64,000 bases of DNA from Brevibacillus humidisoli (GTDB taxonomy: Bacteria; Bacillota; Bacilli; Brevibacillales; Brevibacillaceae), in assembly GCF_020923435.1 (NCBI RefSeq), contig NZ_CP087263.1, forward strand, positions 1,817,970 through 1,881,969. The letters run 5' to 3'. The notes under the pieces are model-generated. The model had not been told where the DNA came from. It did no database searches and worked only from the letters and a program-made list of their open reading frames with translations. The translations under genes were made by a program, and so were the position numbers. Below, piece after piece: positions 47,358 through 55,406 of this stretch (positions within the stretch are counted from its first letter, which is position 1; every line of letters starts with the position of its first letter).

Positions 47358-47594
47358 GCGATCACACCGCCTCGCCCTGTTTATGCTTCCGTTGCTTGAT
47401 CGGGCAGTCCTAGATCAGCCCCAGGTCGCCATTTTTTTCTTCTACATAAAAAAAGCTCCATGGCACGTGGGCATGGAGCGAAGGGTCTCACATTTTCCAC
47501 GAACTGTGGCACCTACAGCAAGGATCCTATTGCAGACTATTTTTTGCGCACTGCTTCCTGTACCTAACAGTAGCACAGACAGCCAATATTGAGA
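47358..47594 (-). promoter_or_regulatory. Structured leader of the cob operon, class unknown
   Basis: About 115 bases (47480-47594) of the minus strand, with several short self-complementary segments (GCAAT-AGGATCC-TTGC, CCAC-GTGG, CTGT-ACAG), precede an intrinsic terminator at 47447-47479 that lies before the first gene. This is the layout of a transcription-terminating riboswitch. I looked for a cobalamin B12 box (GCCACTG context) and could not find one, so either it is a diverged aptamer, another regulatory RNA, or a small non-coding RNA. Confidence 0.4.
47447..47479 (-). terminator. Terminator between leader and cobD
   Basis: On the minus strand GCTCCATG (47479-47472) pairs with CATGGAGC (47462-47455), loop CCCACGTGC, followed by seven T (47454-47448). 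A strong hairpin located 90 bases before cobD. Confidence 0.88.
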
Positions 47595-47629
47595 AGAAAA
47601 AAACTGGCTGCAATTACACATGCAGCCAG
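47595..47629 (-). terminator. Terminator of the fructose PTS operon
   Basis: On the minus strand CTGGCTGCA pairs with TGCAGCCAG (47604-47612 with 47621-47629) and is followed by seven T, 12 bases after the ptsH-like gene. Confidence 0.92.
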
Positions 47630-47641
47630 CAAATGTACAAT

Positions 47642-47911
47642 TTATTCTTCACCAAACTTGCTTTCGATCAACTGAACCAGCGCGTCAACTGCTTGTTGTT
47701 CATCGGCACCTTCAGCTTCAATCGTAATAACTGTTCCCTTGGATAAGGCCATCGTCATCAATCCAAGAATACTTTTGCCATCGGCTACTGTCTTCTCATC
47801 TTTTCTGATCTTAATCGCTGATTGGAATCGATTGGCCGCCTTGACAAACTCGGAAGCCGGACGGGCATGGAGCCCGGTTTCGTTTTGAATCGTAACCTGT
47901 CTTGCTACCAT
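47642..47911 (-). CDS. ptsH: HPr-like phosphocarrier protein
   Basis: An 89-residue HPr. Phosphorylatable His15 in ETGLHARPA and the regulatory serine in GKSILGLM (Ser47, equivalent to Ser46 of B. subtilis HPr, target of HPr kinase) are both present, so it can act in transport and in catabolite repression. It is the last gene of the fructose operon, 17 bases after the EIIA gene. Bacilli normally encode HPr next to ptsI; here it is either a second, fructose-linked HPr (functionally like FPr) or the relocated main copy. Confidence 0.92.
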   Translation of the reverse strand: MVARQVTIQNETGLHARPASEFVKAANRFQSAIKIRKDEKTVADGKSILGLMTMALSKGTVITIEAEGADEQQAVDALVQLIESKFGEE

Positions 47912-47928
47912 GATGTATCCTCCTGATT

Positions 47929-48378
47929 CTATGCCTGCAATAGTTGGATGATCTCCGCTGATGATGCGGCACTGCTCAACTGCTCGCGAAACGGTTCGTG
48001 CATCAGTTTTCGGGAGAGAGCAGCCAGGATTTGCAAATGTTCATTGCCAGCTTGGTTTTCCGGGACAGCGATCATAAACACCAGTGTTACCGGTTTGCCG
48101 TCGAGCGAATCCCAATCAATCGGCTTGGTGAGACGAGCAAAAGCAAGTCCGGCTCGCCCTACACCAGCAGACTTTCCATGCGGAATCGCGACGCCAAAGC
48201 CGATCCCCGTTGACCCCGTTTCTTCACGTGCTTCCACTGCTTCCACATAAGCAGTCAAATCCGCCACAAATCCTGTCTGCTGAAGCTGACCAGCCATCTG
48301 GCGTATACAATCCGCCTTATCGTTTGCCTCCAGGGACAAAAGAATGGTCTCATCTGTTATCAATGATGTGATGTCCAT
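47929..48378 (-). CDS. Fructose PTS EIIA component
   Basis: A 149-residue EIIA of the fructose/mannitol family. The active-site histidine is His67 in GVAIPHGKS. TLVFMIAVPENQAGNEHLQILAALSRKLM is the conserved second half. It takes phosphate from HPr and passes it to the EIIB domain of the neighbouring EIIBC. A free-standing EIIA gene differs from B. subtilis fruA, where all domains are fused (EIIABC). Confidence 0.92.
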   Translation of the reverse strand: MDITSLITDETILLSLEANDKADCIRQMAGQLQQTGFVADLTAYVEAVEAREETGSTGIGFGVAIPHGKSAGVGRAGLAFARLTKPIDWDSLDGKPVTLVFMIAVPENQAGNEHLQILAALSRKLMHEPFREQLSSAASSAEIIQLLQA

Positions 48379-48396
48379 CTGTTGCTACCTCCTGTT

Positions 48397-49776
48397 TTAC
48401 GCATCTGCTGCTTCTTGTCGTTTCTTAAATAGATTGACCAGAATCGCTGTGATGACCGTCCCTACCACAATCGACAGGGCATATAGCAGTACATTGGTGA
48501 CGGCATGCGGGATGGCCAGAACGAAGATTCCGCCATGCGGCGCTCGCAGGGCAGCACCGAACACCATCGATAAAGCACCGGTGACAGCAGAACCGATCAC
48601 CAGGGAAGGAATCACCCGCAGCGGATCAGCCGCAGCAAAGGGGATCGCTCCTTCTGTGATAAACGAGATGCCCAGTACACCGGCAGCCTTGCCAGCTTCT
48701 CTTTCTTCCAACGTATATTTTTTAGGCGCCATCAGCGTGGCCAACCACAATCCCAGCGGCGGGGTCATCCCGGCGGCCATTACCGCCGCCATCGGAGCAA
48801 AAACATCGCTGGCCAACAGTCCTGTCGCAAATGTGTAGGCCGCTTTATTCAGCGGTCCACCCATGTCGACCGCCATCATGCCACCCAGCAAAAGCCCCAG
48901 CAACACTGCATTCGTGCCACTCAAGCCGGTCAGCCATGCAGTCAAGCCGTTCATCAAGGCGCTGACTGGAGTACCCACCACGTAGATCATCAACAGACCA
49001 ACGATTAGGGTTGCCAGAAATGGAATGATGAGTACCGGTTTCAATCCTTCCAGATTACGCGGCAACCGAATCGCATCCCGTAGGAACCGGGCGATGTATC
49101 CGGCGAGAAAACCTGCGATGATTCCTCCTAGAAAGCCAGCATTCGTACTGGACGCAAGCATCCCTCCCACCAGGCCAGGAGCCAATCCAGGTTTGTCCGC
49201 TATGGAATACGAGATATAGCCAGCCAAAATGGGTATCATCAGGGCAAAAGCAGATGAGCCACCGATTTGCATGAGGGCTGCAGCCAGTGTTCCTTCTTCT
49301 TGAAACGCTTCAATTCCGAAAGCAAAGGAAAGAGCAATGATCAAACCGCCTGCGACGACGAGCGGGATCATAAACGATACCCCGTTCATCAGGTGCTGAT
49401 ATGGTCCTGTTCGCTTTGCGCTGCGCTCTGACTTTGTTTGTTTCACTTGATCGACGAATGCGTCAGCCGTCGCTTGTTGGGCCAGCGCTTCTTCGATCAA
49501 CTGATCCGCGTTTTTGATCGCGTCCCCAGGTGAGGCTTTAATCACAGGTTTCCCTTTAAATCTCGCTTCATCCACGTCTGTGGCAGCGGCGATAATAATC
49601 GCGTGCGCCTCACGGATTTCATCATCCGTCAAGCCGTTTTCCACACCAACTGCACCCCGTGTTTCTACCTTGATCTCCACTTGTTTTTCTTTTGCTGCAT
49701 TCTGCAGGGCTTCCGCAGCCATATAGGTGTGAGCAATCCCTGTTGGACATGCGGTCACCGCCAGCAACTTTTTCAT
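48397..49776 (-). CDS. fruA: Fructose PTS EIIBC component
   Basis: A 459-residue permease. The EIIB domain (residues 1-100) begins [23 protein letters not shown] with phospho-Cys10; the EIIC domain (about 130-450) has roughly nine to ten helices, with [31 protein letters not shown] and [23 protein letters not shown] as family blocks. It imports fructose while phosphorylating it to fructose-1-phosphate. Start ATG 49776 follows AAAGGAGGGGATTCTGAC and overlaps the fruK stop (ATGA); the frame is open 24 codons further upstream but inside fruK. Confidence 0.94.
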   Translation of the reverse strand: MKKLLAVTACPTGIAHTYMAAEALQNAAKEKQVEIKVETRGAVGVENGLTDDEIREAHAIIIAAATDVDEARFKGKPVIKASPGDAIKNADQLIEEALAQQATADAFVDQVKQTKSERSAKRTGPYQHLMNGVSFMIPLVVAGGLIIALSFAFGIEAFQEEGTLAAALMQIGGSSAFALMIPILAGYISYSIADKPGLAPGLVGGMLASSTNAGFLGGIIAGFLAGYIARFLRDAIRLPRNLEGLKPVLIIPFLATLIVGLLMIYVVGTPVSALMNGLTAWLTGLSGTNAVLLGLLLGGMMAVDMGGPLNKAAYTFATGLLASDVFAPMAAVMAAGMTPPLGLWLATLMAPKKYTLEEREAGKAAGVLGISFITEGAIPFAAADPLRVIPSLVIGSAVTGALSMVFGAALRAPHGGIFVLAIPHAVTNVLLYALSIVVGTVITAILVNLFKKRQEAADA

Positions 49777-50732
49777 GTCAGAATCCCCTCCTTTAGATTT
49801 TTGATTTCTACTCGATTCAGACTCTGCTGTACCTCTGCCAATGTGCACACTTGAGTGCCGGATTTAGCCGCCGTTACGGTGCCTGCCGCTGTAGCCCATC
49901 GAATGGTTTCGCTTACAGTCCAACCTGCCTGCAACGAATATGCCAATGCTGCAACCATGGAGTCACCCGCACCAACTGTCGACTGGGGGGTAATCGGAAA
50001 CGGTTTAGCATAATACCCCTCCGCTTGCGTGATAGCTATCGCGCCGTTGCCACCCATCGACACCACGACCAGTTTGACACCACTTCGTTCCAGCAAGTCT
50101 CGTGCGGCCAAAACAGTGTCATGCAACGAGTGCAGCTGCTTGCCGACTGCTTGCTCCAATTCGTACTGGTTGGGTTTGACGACATCTGGTTGGGCCTTGA
50201 TTCCTTCGAGGAAAGCTGCGCCGTCCGCATCCAGAATCGTTTTGACTCCCTGCTCGTTTGCCATATCGATATACTCTCGATATAACGATTCAGGAGCACC
50301 TTGCGGCAAACTTCCGCCGATCACCAGAACCTCCGCATCAGCCAGCAGAGTGAACAGTTTTTCTTTGATCCGTTGCAGATCTGCTGAAGTTACCTGAAAA
50401 CCTGGCTCATTGATTTCGGTCGTTACTTTGGCAGCCTCGTCGTACACTTTCATGTTGATCCGCATTTCGCCTGGCAGCGTGCAGAAGTCTGCCACAATCC
50501 CCTGCTCCGTGATTTGATCGAGCAGCTGTCGTCCCGGCAACCCGGCGATGAAGCCAGTTGCCGTAACTGGGGTGTTGAATTGCCTCAGTACTCGTGCCAC
50601 ATTAATCCCTTTTCCGCCCGGATCGATGCGGGCGTCCTTAACCCGGTTCAATCCGCCTTGTTGAAAGTGCTCCACTGTCACCGTCTTATCCAATGCAGGA
50701 TTGAGAGTGATCGTCACGATCGACGAAACCAT
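49773..50732 (-). CDS. fruK: 1-phosphofructokinase
   Basis: A 319-residue PfkB-family kinase converting fructose-1-phosphate to fructose-1,6-bisphosphate. [36 protein letters not shown] and the catalytic-base motif [14 protein letters not shown] are intact. Start ATG 50732 follows AGAGGAGGAGTAGCAGC, whose ribosome binding site lies in the end of fruR; the frame is open further upstream but not homologous. Middle of the fruR-fruK-fruA operon. Confidence 0.94.
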   Translation of the reverse strand: MVSSIVTITLNPALDKTVTVEHFQQGGLNRVKDARIDPGGKGINVARVLRQFNTPVTATGFIAGLPGRQLLDQITEQGIVADFCTLPGEMRINMKVYDEAAKVTTEINEPGFQVTSADLQRIKEKLFTLLADAEVLVIGGSLPQGAPESLYREYIDMANEQGVKTILDADGAAFLEGIKAQPDVVKPNQYELEQAVGKQLHSLHDTVLAARDLLERSGVKLVVVSMGGNGAIAITQAEGYYAKPFPITPQSTVGAGDSMVAALAYSLQAGWTVSETIRWATAAGTVTAAKSGTQVCTLAEVQQSLNRVEIKNLKEGILT

Positions 50733-50736
50733 GCTG

Positions 50737-51522
50737 CTACTCCTCCTCTGGTTGTACAACATGCACATCGATCCCGGAACGCTCCAGCTCCCTGATCGTA
50801 CTGAGCGGTGCGTTATTGTCGATGATGCACCTATCGATATCGGCGAGTTCAGCCACTTTTGCAAACGCGACCTTCCCTAGTTTGCTGTGATCTGTTACTA
50901 GAATGACCTCCTTGGCTATTTTTATCATTTGTTTTTTAGTTGCGGCCTCCACGAGATTGGGGGTTGTCAACCCTTCCTCCAGATCCAACCCGTTGGTAGC
51001 GATAAATGCCTTGTCGACGCGAACCATCTGCAAGGCTTGTTCGGTGAGAGGACCGACTAGTGCCAGCGTCTCTTTTCGCAGCGATCCACCTGCCAGCAGC
51101 AATTCGATGCCCGGTTGGTTCTGCAGTTCCTGGGCAAACATCACAGAATTGGTCACAACGGTTAAACGTGTGAACGCTTTCAGTTCTTTCACGATGAAAA
51201 AGGTAGTCGTCCCCGAGTCCAAGAGGATGGTATCTCCTTCTTCTATAAAAGAAACCGCTTTACGGGCAATTGCCTCTTTTTCCTTGCGATAGGCTTCTTC
51301 CTTTTCACCAAAAGTCGGCTCAAATGTGACACTTTGCAACGATACCGCTCCGCCATGCGTCCTGCGCAGCAGTTTTGCGTCTTCCAACTCCTGCAAGTCG
51401 CGGCGGATGGTCGACTCCGAGACTCCAAAGGAACTGGTCAGTTCCTGAACGGAAGCACGTGAATGCCGGTTCACGTACTCAAGGATTTGGGCCTTTCGCT
51501 CTTCTCCATAAATCACGCTCAT
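50737..51522 (-). CDS. fruR: DeoR-family repressor of the fructose operon
   Basis: A 261-residue regulator. DeoR helix-turn-helix RKAQILEYVNRHSRASVQELTSSFGVSESTIRRDLQELEDAKLLRRTHGGAV at the N-terminus, then the sugar-phosphate isomerase-like sensor domain with LLDSGTTTFFIVKEL, VTNSVMFAQEL, LLAGGSLRKETLALVGP and DHSKLGKVAF. First gene of the operon; fructose-1-phosphate is the usual inducer in this family. TGATTGTTT repeats over its own promoter are the likely operators. Confidence 0.93.
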   Translation of the reverse strand: MSVIYGEERKAQILEYVNRHSRASVQELTSSFGVSESTIRRDLQELEDAKLLRRTHGGAVSLQSVTFEPTFGEKEEAYRKEKEAIARKAVSFIEEGDTILLDSGTTTFFIVKELKAFTRLTVVTNSVMFAQELQNQPGIELLLAGGSLRKETLALVGPLTEQALQMVRVDKAFIATNGLDLEEGLTTPNLVEAATKKQMIKIAKEVILVTDHSKLGKVAFAKVAELADIDRCIIDNNAPLSTIRELERSGIDVHVVQPEEE

Positions 51523-51536
51523 CCCTCACCACGTCA

Positions 51537-51639
51537 TGATTGTTATTGATCACTTTCTGTCGTTATATGATTTTTTGTGACTGTTTTTGATTGTTTCTTG
51601 ATTGTTTATGATTATATTCCTTATTCTTTCAAAAATCAA
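51537..51639 (-). promoter_or_regulatory. Promoter and FruR operator repeats of the fructose operon
   Basis: On the minus strand TTGATT (51639-51634), a 17-base spacer and TATAAT (51616-51611) form a sigma-A promoter. Three copies of AACAATCA lie downstream of the -10 box (complement TGATTGTT at 51599-51606, 51588-51595 and 51537-51544), two of them 11 bases apart, i.e. on one face of the helix. Typical direct-repeat arrangement for a DeoR repressor. Confidence 0.72.
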
Positions 51640-51664
51640 TGAAAAAATTAACTTGTCCGATTGA

Positions 51665-51702
51665 CAAAAATAAAAAGCACCGTCTCATTCTGTGGACGGT
51701 AC
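51665..51702 (-). terminator. Terminator of the 93-residue protein gene
   Basis: ACCGTC (51679-51684) pairs with GACGGT (51695-51700); on the minus strand the stem is followed by GCTTTTTATTTTTG. Confidence 0.75.
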
Positions 51703-51722
51703 CTTCCCCTAAACAGATGGTT

Positions 51723-52004
51723 TCATTTGTTCGAATCCTGCTCTTTTGCGTAATCGGCAATCGAATTCATAAAGTTTTGCACCTTGCCCAGCACGTCGGA
51801 TGCCCGTTTTGTTTTGCGTGATATCTCTTCAAAGTCAAGCGCGGAGGAGCGGCGCCCGGACGTCGATTGCTTCCATTTGTTGATCATATTTGTGATTTCT
51901 TCTGGTTTGGTGCGAACCTCCTTCACTCGGTTTGCGTCCTGCCTGAGCCAAGCCGCAAACTGAGGGTTTTCCCTCAATACTCTTTTTAGATCTCTCCTCT
52001 TCAT
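51723..52004 (-). CDS. Hypothetical small basic protein
   Basis: A 93-residue, lysine- and arginine-rich, helical protein (RRDLKRVLRENPQFAAWLRQDANRVKEVRTKPEEITNMINKW...). No membrane segment, signal or known motif; I do not recognise it. AGAGGAGAGATC-like sequence sits before ATG 52004 (GGAGCAGACGGTAC also nearby). It has its own terminator. Its basic composition resembles the other genes of this sporulation-flavoured region, but a spore role is a guess. Confidence 0.6.
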   Translation of the reverse strand: MKRRDLKRVLRENPQFAAWLRQDANRVKEVRTKPEEITNMINKWKQSTSGRRSSALDFEEISRKTKRASDVLGKVQNFMNSIADYAKEQDSNK

Positions 52005-52109
52005 GTACCGTCTGCTCCCTTCGGTTTGAGATCAGCAAGGTATTTGCATGGTCATTACTACCTTATGATCGTCCGCTCCAGCCGCTTGTGCGTTTGCACC
52101 CTCCTACCC

Positions 52110-52143
52110 GAAAAAAAAAAAGCTTCCAGTCAGGATTGGAAGC
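52110..52143 (-). terminator. Terminator of the Mur ligase-like gene
   Basis: On the minus strand GCTTCCA (52143-52137 strand complement) pairs with TGGAAGC (52128-52122), followed by eleven T. It begins two bases after the stop codon. Confidence 0.9.
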
Positions 52144-52144
52144 G

Positions 52145-53257
52145 TCAGTTACTCTTTTGTCTTGCAAAGCGTTTCCGCAAAAATGCGGCAGTCAGATTCA
52201 TCTTCACTTTATGAGAACCTTTGACGAGGATGGAGCTGTTAGCCTGGATCTTTTGCAACAGCTTGCGATGCAGCACCTCTCTCGTATTGCAGTGAATCAC
52301 TTTTGCGGCAGGAAACCCTGCCTCCACTGCGCCCTTCCCGATCAGAGCAGCATTCTTCCCAAAGGTAAACAGGTAATCGATTCCTTTTTTAGCAATGTAG
52401 CGACCAACGCCCTTATGCCCCCTCACATGGTACTTCCCCATCTCCAGCATGGCACCCAGCACGGCAATTTTTGGCCCCTTATTTTGCTGTAGTACGTCAA
52501 TGGCTGCTCTTACGGCATTGGGATTGGCGCTAAAGGTGTCATCAATGATCACGATTCCGTCTCTGCCGCGGAACGTGCTTAAGCGTCGCTGTGGCCGTGC
52601 AAATCTTCTTAATCCCCTCTGCATGGCGGAGACCGGGTAGCCCAGACAGTGGGCAATCGCAATCGCAAACAGTGCGTTATAGACATTGTGGCGGCCAGGA
52701 AGCGGAACGTGAAACGTATGAACCTGGCCCCTCAGCTTCAGATCAAAGGAGACCCCGTTACCCTCTTCACGAATATGAAACGCTTTGAACTGGGCGGGAT
52801 TGTTGATGCCGACTTTAAAGATTCTCCCTTTGAATCCCTTGGTTAACAGCATGCGCGAGTTGACATCATCTGCATTGAGGAACAACACTCCACGTGGTCT
52901 CATATGCTGGATTAACTCTGATTTGGCTCTCGCAATGCCGCGAATGCTGCCTCCAAAGTTCCCGATATGAGCCGTGCCAACGTTGGTAACCACGCCGATG
53001 TTGGGCTGAATCATCTGACAGTGTTTTTTAATCTGTCCGGCACGCAGCATCCCATACTCCAGTACAACAGCGCGATGGGAAGCGTTGATCTGTTTTTTGT
53101 AAGCGCGAGTATTGACCCAGGTGTTTTTGTTGCGGACGCTTTTAAATATTTTATTGCGTGCGCTCAGTATGGCAGCGACCATCTCTTTTGTCGTCGTTTT
53201 ACCGGCGCTCCCTGTGACCGCGATGATCGGTCTTTTATTCCCGAGTATCCCCGGCAT
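52145..53257 (-). CDS. Mur ligase-family enzyme lacking the N-terminal substrate domain (MurF-like)
   Basis: A 370-residue ATP-dependent amide ligase. It begins almost directly with the ATP-binding domain: P-loop VTGSAGKTTTKEMV at residues 14-27, then EYGMLRAGQI, VTNVGTAHIGNFGG (ligand/metal His), FLNADD, and in the C-terminal domain PLPGRHNVYNALFAIAIAHCLG, DDTFSANPNAVRAAIDVL and ILVKGSHKVKMN. MurF proper has about 450 residues with an N-terminal UDP-MurNAc domain, which is missing here, so the acceptor is likely not a UDP-MurNAc peptide. Cyanophycin/poly-gamma-glutamate ligases (CapB/PgsB) are other members of the superfamily. Divergent from a CapA-like gene, which supports a role in an amide-linked polymer. 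Confidence 0.85.
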   Translation of the reverse strand: MPGILGNKRPIIAVTGSAGKTTTKEMVAAILSARNKIFKSVRNKNTWVNTRAYKKQINASHRAVVLEYGMLRAGQIKKHCQMIQPNIGVVTNVGTAHIGNFGGSIRGIARAKSELIQHMRPRGVLFLNADDVNSRMLLTKGFKGRIFKVGINNPAQFKAFHIREEGNGVSFDLKLRGQVHTFHVPLPGRHNVYNALFAIAIAHCLGYPVSAMQRGLRRFARPQRRLSTFRGRDGIVIIDDTFSANPNAVRAAIDVLQQNKGPKIAVLGAMLEMGKYHVRGHKGVGRYIAKKGIDYLFTFGKNAALIGKGAVEAGFPAAKVIHCNTREVLHRKLLQKIQANSSILVKGSHKVKMNLTAAFLRKRFARQKSN

Positions 53258-53425
53258 ATGGGTTCCCCACCCTTCTGCTGTCTTTTCTAGTGCGCAGATC
53301 TAATAAACATTCTATGTATGCAGCTGACAGCTTGTTTGGACGAATGTCGACTTTTGCGATCACCCAAACCTTTTTTGGGACGGATGAATAGACTGCTGGA
53401 AAGAGGGTAGAGGGGTGGTTATCTG

Positions 53426-54481
53426 ATGACGACACGAGTAAAAATTGCTGCAGTTGGCGACATCTTGATGTGGAGAAGACAGATTGCCTCTGCGCGGGTG
53501 GGGAATAGCAATCGATACTCGTTTGACAACATGTTTGGAGCAGTAGCTCCTTATTTGCGGTCGGCTGATCTGACAATCGGCAACCTGGAGACGACCCTCT
53601 CCGGTCGAGAGTCGCAGTACGAGCGGCGCAATCCCAAGACAGGCTGGCCGATGTTCAACTGTCCGGATGAGTTGGCCGCTGCCTTAAAAAGAGTGGGTTT
53701 CAACGTTCTGACTACGGCCAACAACCACTGTATGGACCGAGGTGTGCGAGGGTTAGTCAGGACGCTTCATGTGCTGGACCGGCACCATTTGCCCCATACA
53801 GGAACGTTTCGCAACCGGCAGGCAGCCCAGACTCCTTTGATCAAAATAGTAAAAGGAATCAAATTTGGCATCCTTGCCTATACCTACGGCACCAACCGCA
53901 TCCCGGTCCCCCAATCAAAGCCATGGCTGGTAAATCGAATTCAAAAGCCCAAGATTCTCAGGGATCTAAAAGCGCTTCGCCCAAAGGTTGACGTGATTAT
54001 CGTTGCTTTGCACTTCGGGCAGGAGTTCAAAAGGTACCCCAATGCTTCGCAACGGTCGCTGGTGAAAACCATGTTTCAGCAGGGTGCGGACATTATCCTC
54101 GGTGCCCATCCTCACGTGCTGCAGCCAATGGCCTTCCAACACACAAGCGGAACCGGTCCAGGCTTGAAGAAGAAGTTCGTCATTTACTCGCTCGGCAACT
54201 TTATTTCCGATCGCATGCTAAACAACATCCATGCGGATAGCGGCGTCATTCTCAATATCAACATCCAGAAAAACGATCAGGGCGAGGTGTCCATCACACA
54301 TGTCAATTATATTCCAACATGGGTTCATCAACGGGTTGTAAAGGGAAAACCACGCTTTCGGGTATTGCCGATCCGGCGGTTTTTACGGAACTCTAACGCG
54401 TCGCTGAGCGCTGAAGCACGGCGGACGATGCGCCGAGTCTGGAAGAATACGACTTCCCATCTTCGAGGAAAGCCGTTGTAG
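53426..54481 (+). CDS. CapA/PgsA-family protein (PGA_cap metallophosphatase fold)
   Basis: A 351-residue protein of the poly-gamma-glutamate capsule biosynthesis CapA family. Its calcineurin-like motifs are in order: AAVGDILM (11-14), GNLETTLSGRE, TTANNHCMDRG, LHFGQEF, LGAHPHVLQPM and YSLGNFISD. CapA/PgsA usually has an N-terminal membrane anchor; none is visible here, so this copy is soluble. The C-terminal 100 residues are very basic (RFRVLPIRRFLRNSNASLSAEARRTMRRVWKN), unlike normal CapA, and suggest interaction with an acidic polymer or with the spore coat. Start ATG 53426 follows GAGGGGTGG. It is divergent from the Mur ligase-like gene. Confidence 0.85.
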   Translation: MTTRVKIAAVGDILMWRRQIASARVGNSNRYSFDNMFGAVAPYLRSADLTIGNLETTLSGRESQYERRNPKTGWPMFNCPDELAAALKRVGFNVLTTANNHCMDRGVRGLVRTLHVLDRHHLPHTGTFRNRQAAQTPLIKIVKGIKFGILAYTYGTNRIPVPQSKPWLVNRIQKPKILRDLKALRPKVDVIIVALHFGQEFKRYPNASQRSLVKTMFQQGADIILGAHPHVLQPMAFQHTSGTGPGLKKKFVIYSLGNFISDRMLNNIHADSGVILNINIQKNDQGEVSITHVNYIPTWVHQRVVKGKPRFRVLPIRRFLRNSNASLSAEARRTMRRVWKNTTSHLRGKPL

Positions 54482-54563
54482 CGGCAGGACCGCTCCTTTC
54501 CGCTAAAACAATTGTATTTAGAAGAAGGGCTTATGCGAAAGATCCTCCAAGTCAGTGGGACTC

Positions 54564-55229
54564 CTAAGGCAGATGCATGATGTTCAGATGTTGGAGATTC
54601 CAGTATGTGGTTGTACCATCACCTGCAACTACTCCGACCATATTCTGATCTGTTTTTTGCAGGAGCCCCACTTTGTTTGGATGATCGCCCAGATCAAACA
54701 CTACCATTTGTCCCTCTCGTTTTTTTACCTGTTCTTCAAATGTGCGGGGCAAAACGTAAGTGGTTGGGTGTACAGGCAGTCGATCCAGGCCCAGCGTGTA
54801 CGGTGTCTTATTGTGAGCGTAGGGGATCAACCACTTTAGATGTTGTAATGAGACAAACATTGTTTGGTATACCGGAGAGTAAAAGACAAAATAGTTGTTT
54901 AACATGCTGGTGATGTAGCCATGAATCGGTTGACCACCCGTCACGTAAATTTGAATAAATCTGCCCTTGGCATGATTGAGAATATTGCGAAGTGAGATTT
55001 TGTCGCTGTGCGTATCCAAGGGGGGCACCTGGGGGTGTTCCATCTGGACATCCGTGCGAGGACTTGGTCGAAAATGATGCAACTGGTGCACGGGAATGTA
55101 GAGGAACTGTTGGCCGTCGTAGATCACCAAAATGTCCAAGCCGTAATCCATCAAGACTCCTTCACACTGGTTTTTTCCCGGCAATGCCAAAATGATTGGC
55201 TTTCCCAAGTAATGCTTGAAATGGCTCAT
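54564..55229 (-). CDS. Three-repeat spore coat-type protein (CotB N-terminal repeat family)
   Basis: A 221-residue protein made of three related units of about 50 residues: 4-52 (HYLGKPIILALPGKNQCEGVLMDYGLDILVIY..YIPVHQLHHF), about 86-136 (HAKGRFIQIYVTGGQPIHGYITSMLNNYFVFY..FVSLQHLKWL) and about 172-219 (REGQMVVFDLGDHPNKVGLLQKTDQNMVGVV..YWNLQHLNIM). Each has the pattern of small beta-barrel repeats seen three times in CotB next door: a strand, a glycine turn, GxL, a strand, then YxxLxHL. It lacks the Ser/Lys-rich tail of CotB. Probably a coat component made in the mother cell. ATG 55229 follows AAAGGAGGACTGCT. Confidence 0.72.
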   Translation of the reverse strand: MSHFKHYLGKPIILALPGKNQCEGVLMDYGLDILVIYDGQQFLYIPVHQLHHFRPSPRTDVQMEHPQVPPLDTHSDKISLRNILNHAKGRFIQIYVTGGQPIHGYITSMLNNYFVFYSPVYQTMFVSLQHLKWLIPYAHNKTPYTLGLDRLPVHPTTYVLPRTFEEQVKKREGQMVVFDLGDHPNKVGLLQKTDQNMVGVVAGDGTTTYWNLQHLNIMHLP

Positions 55230-55406
55230 AGCAGTCCTCCTTTCAAAAGATGACCCACAGAGTCCATATTGGTCGGATTCTCGGAGTCGATTAGGTGCAC
55301 TGACACCAGCGACGAGCAGTGCACCATAAACGATCCATAACGATCAAGACATAGCGAGGGATGATACTGATGATTTCCAGTACGATCCTGCCAAACACCT
55401 CACCGC

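Noticed and set aside
47358-47641. Cobalamin riboswitch or RNase P RNA in the cob leader
   Set aside because: The layout suggests a riboswitch, but no B12 box or GGGAA-GGTG core was found. A GTGCCACAG stretch also occurs in class B RNase P RNA, but the remaining conserved segments (e.g. GAGGAAAGTCC) are absent, so neither is called.
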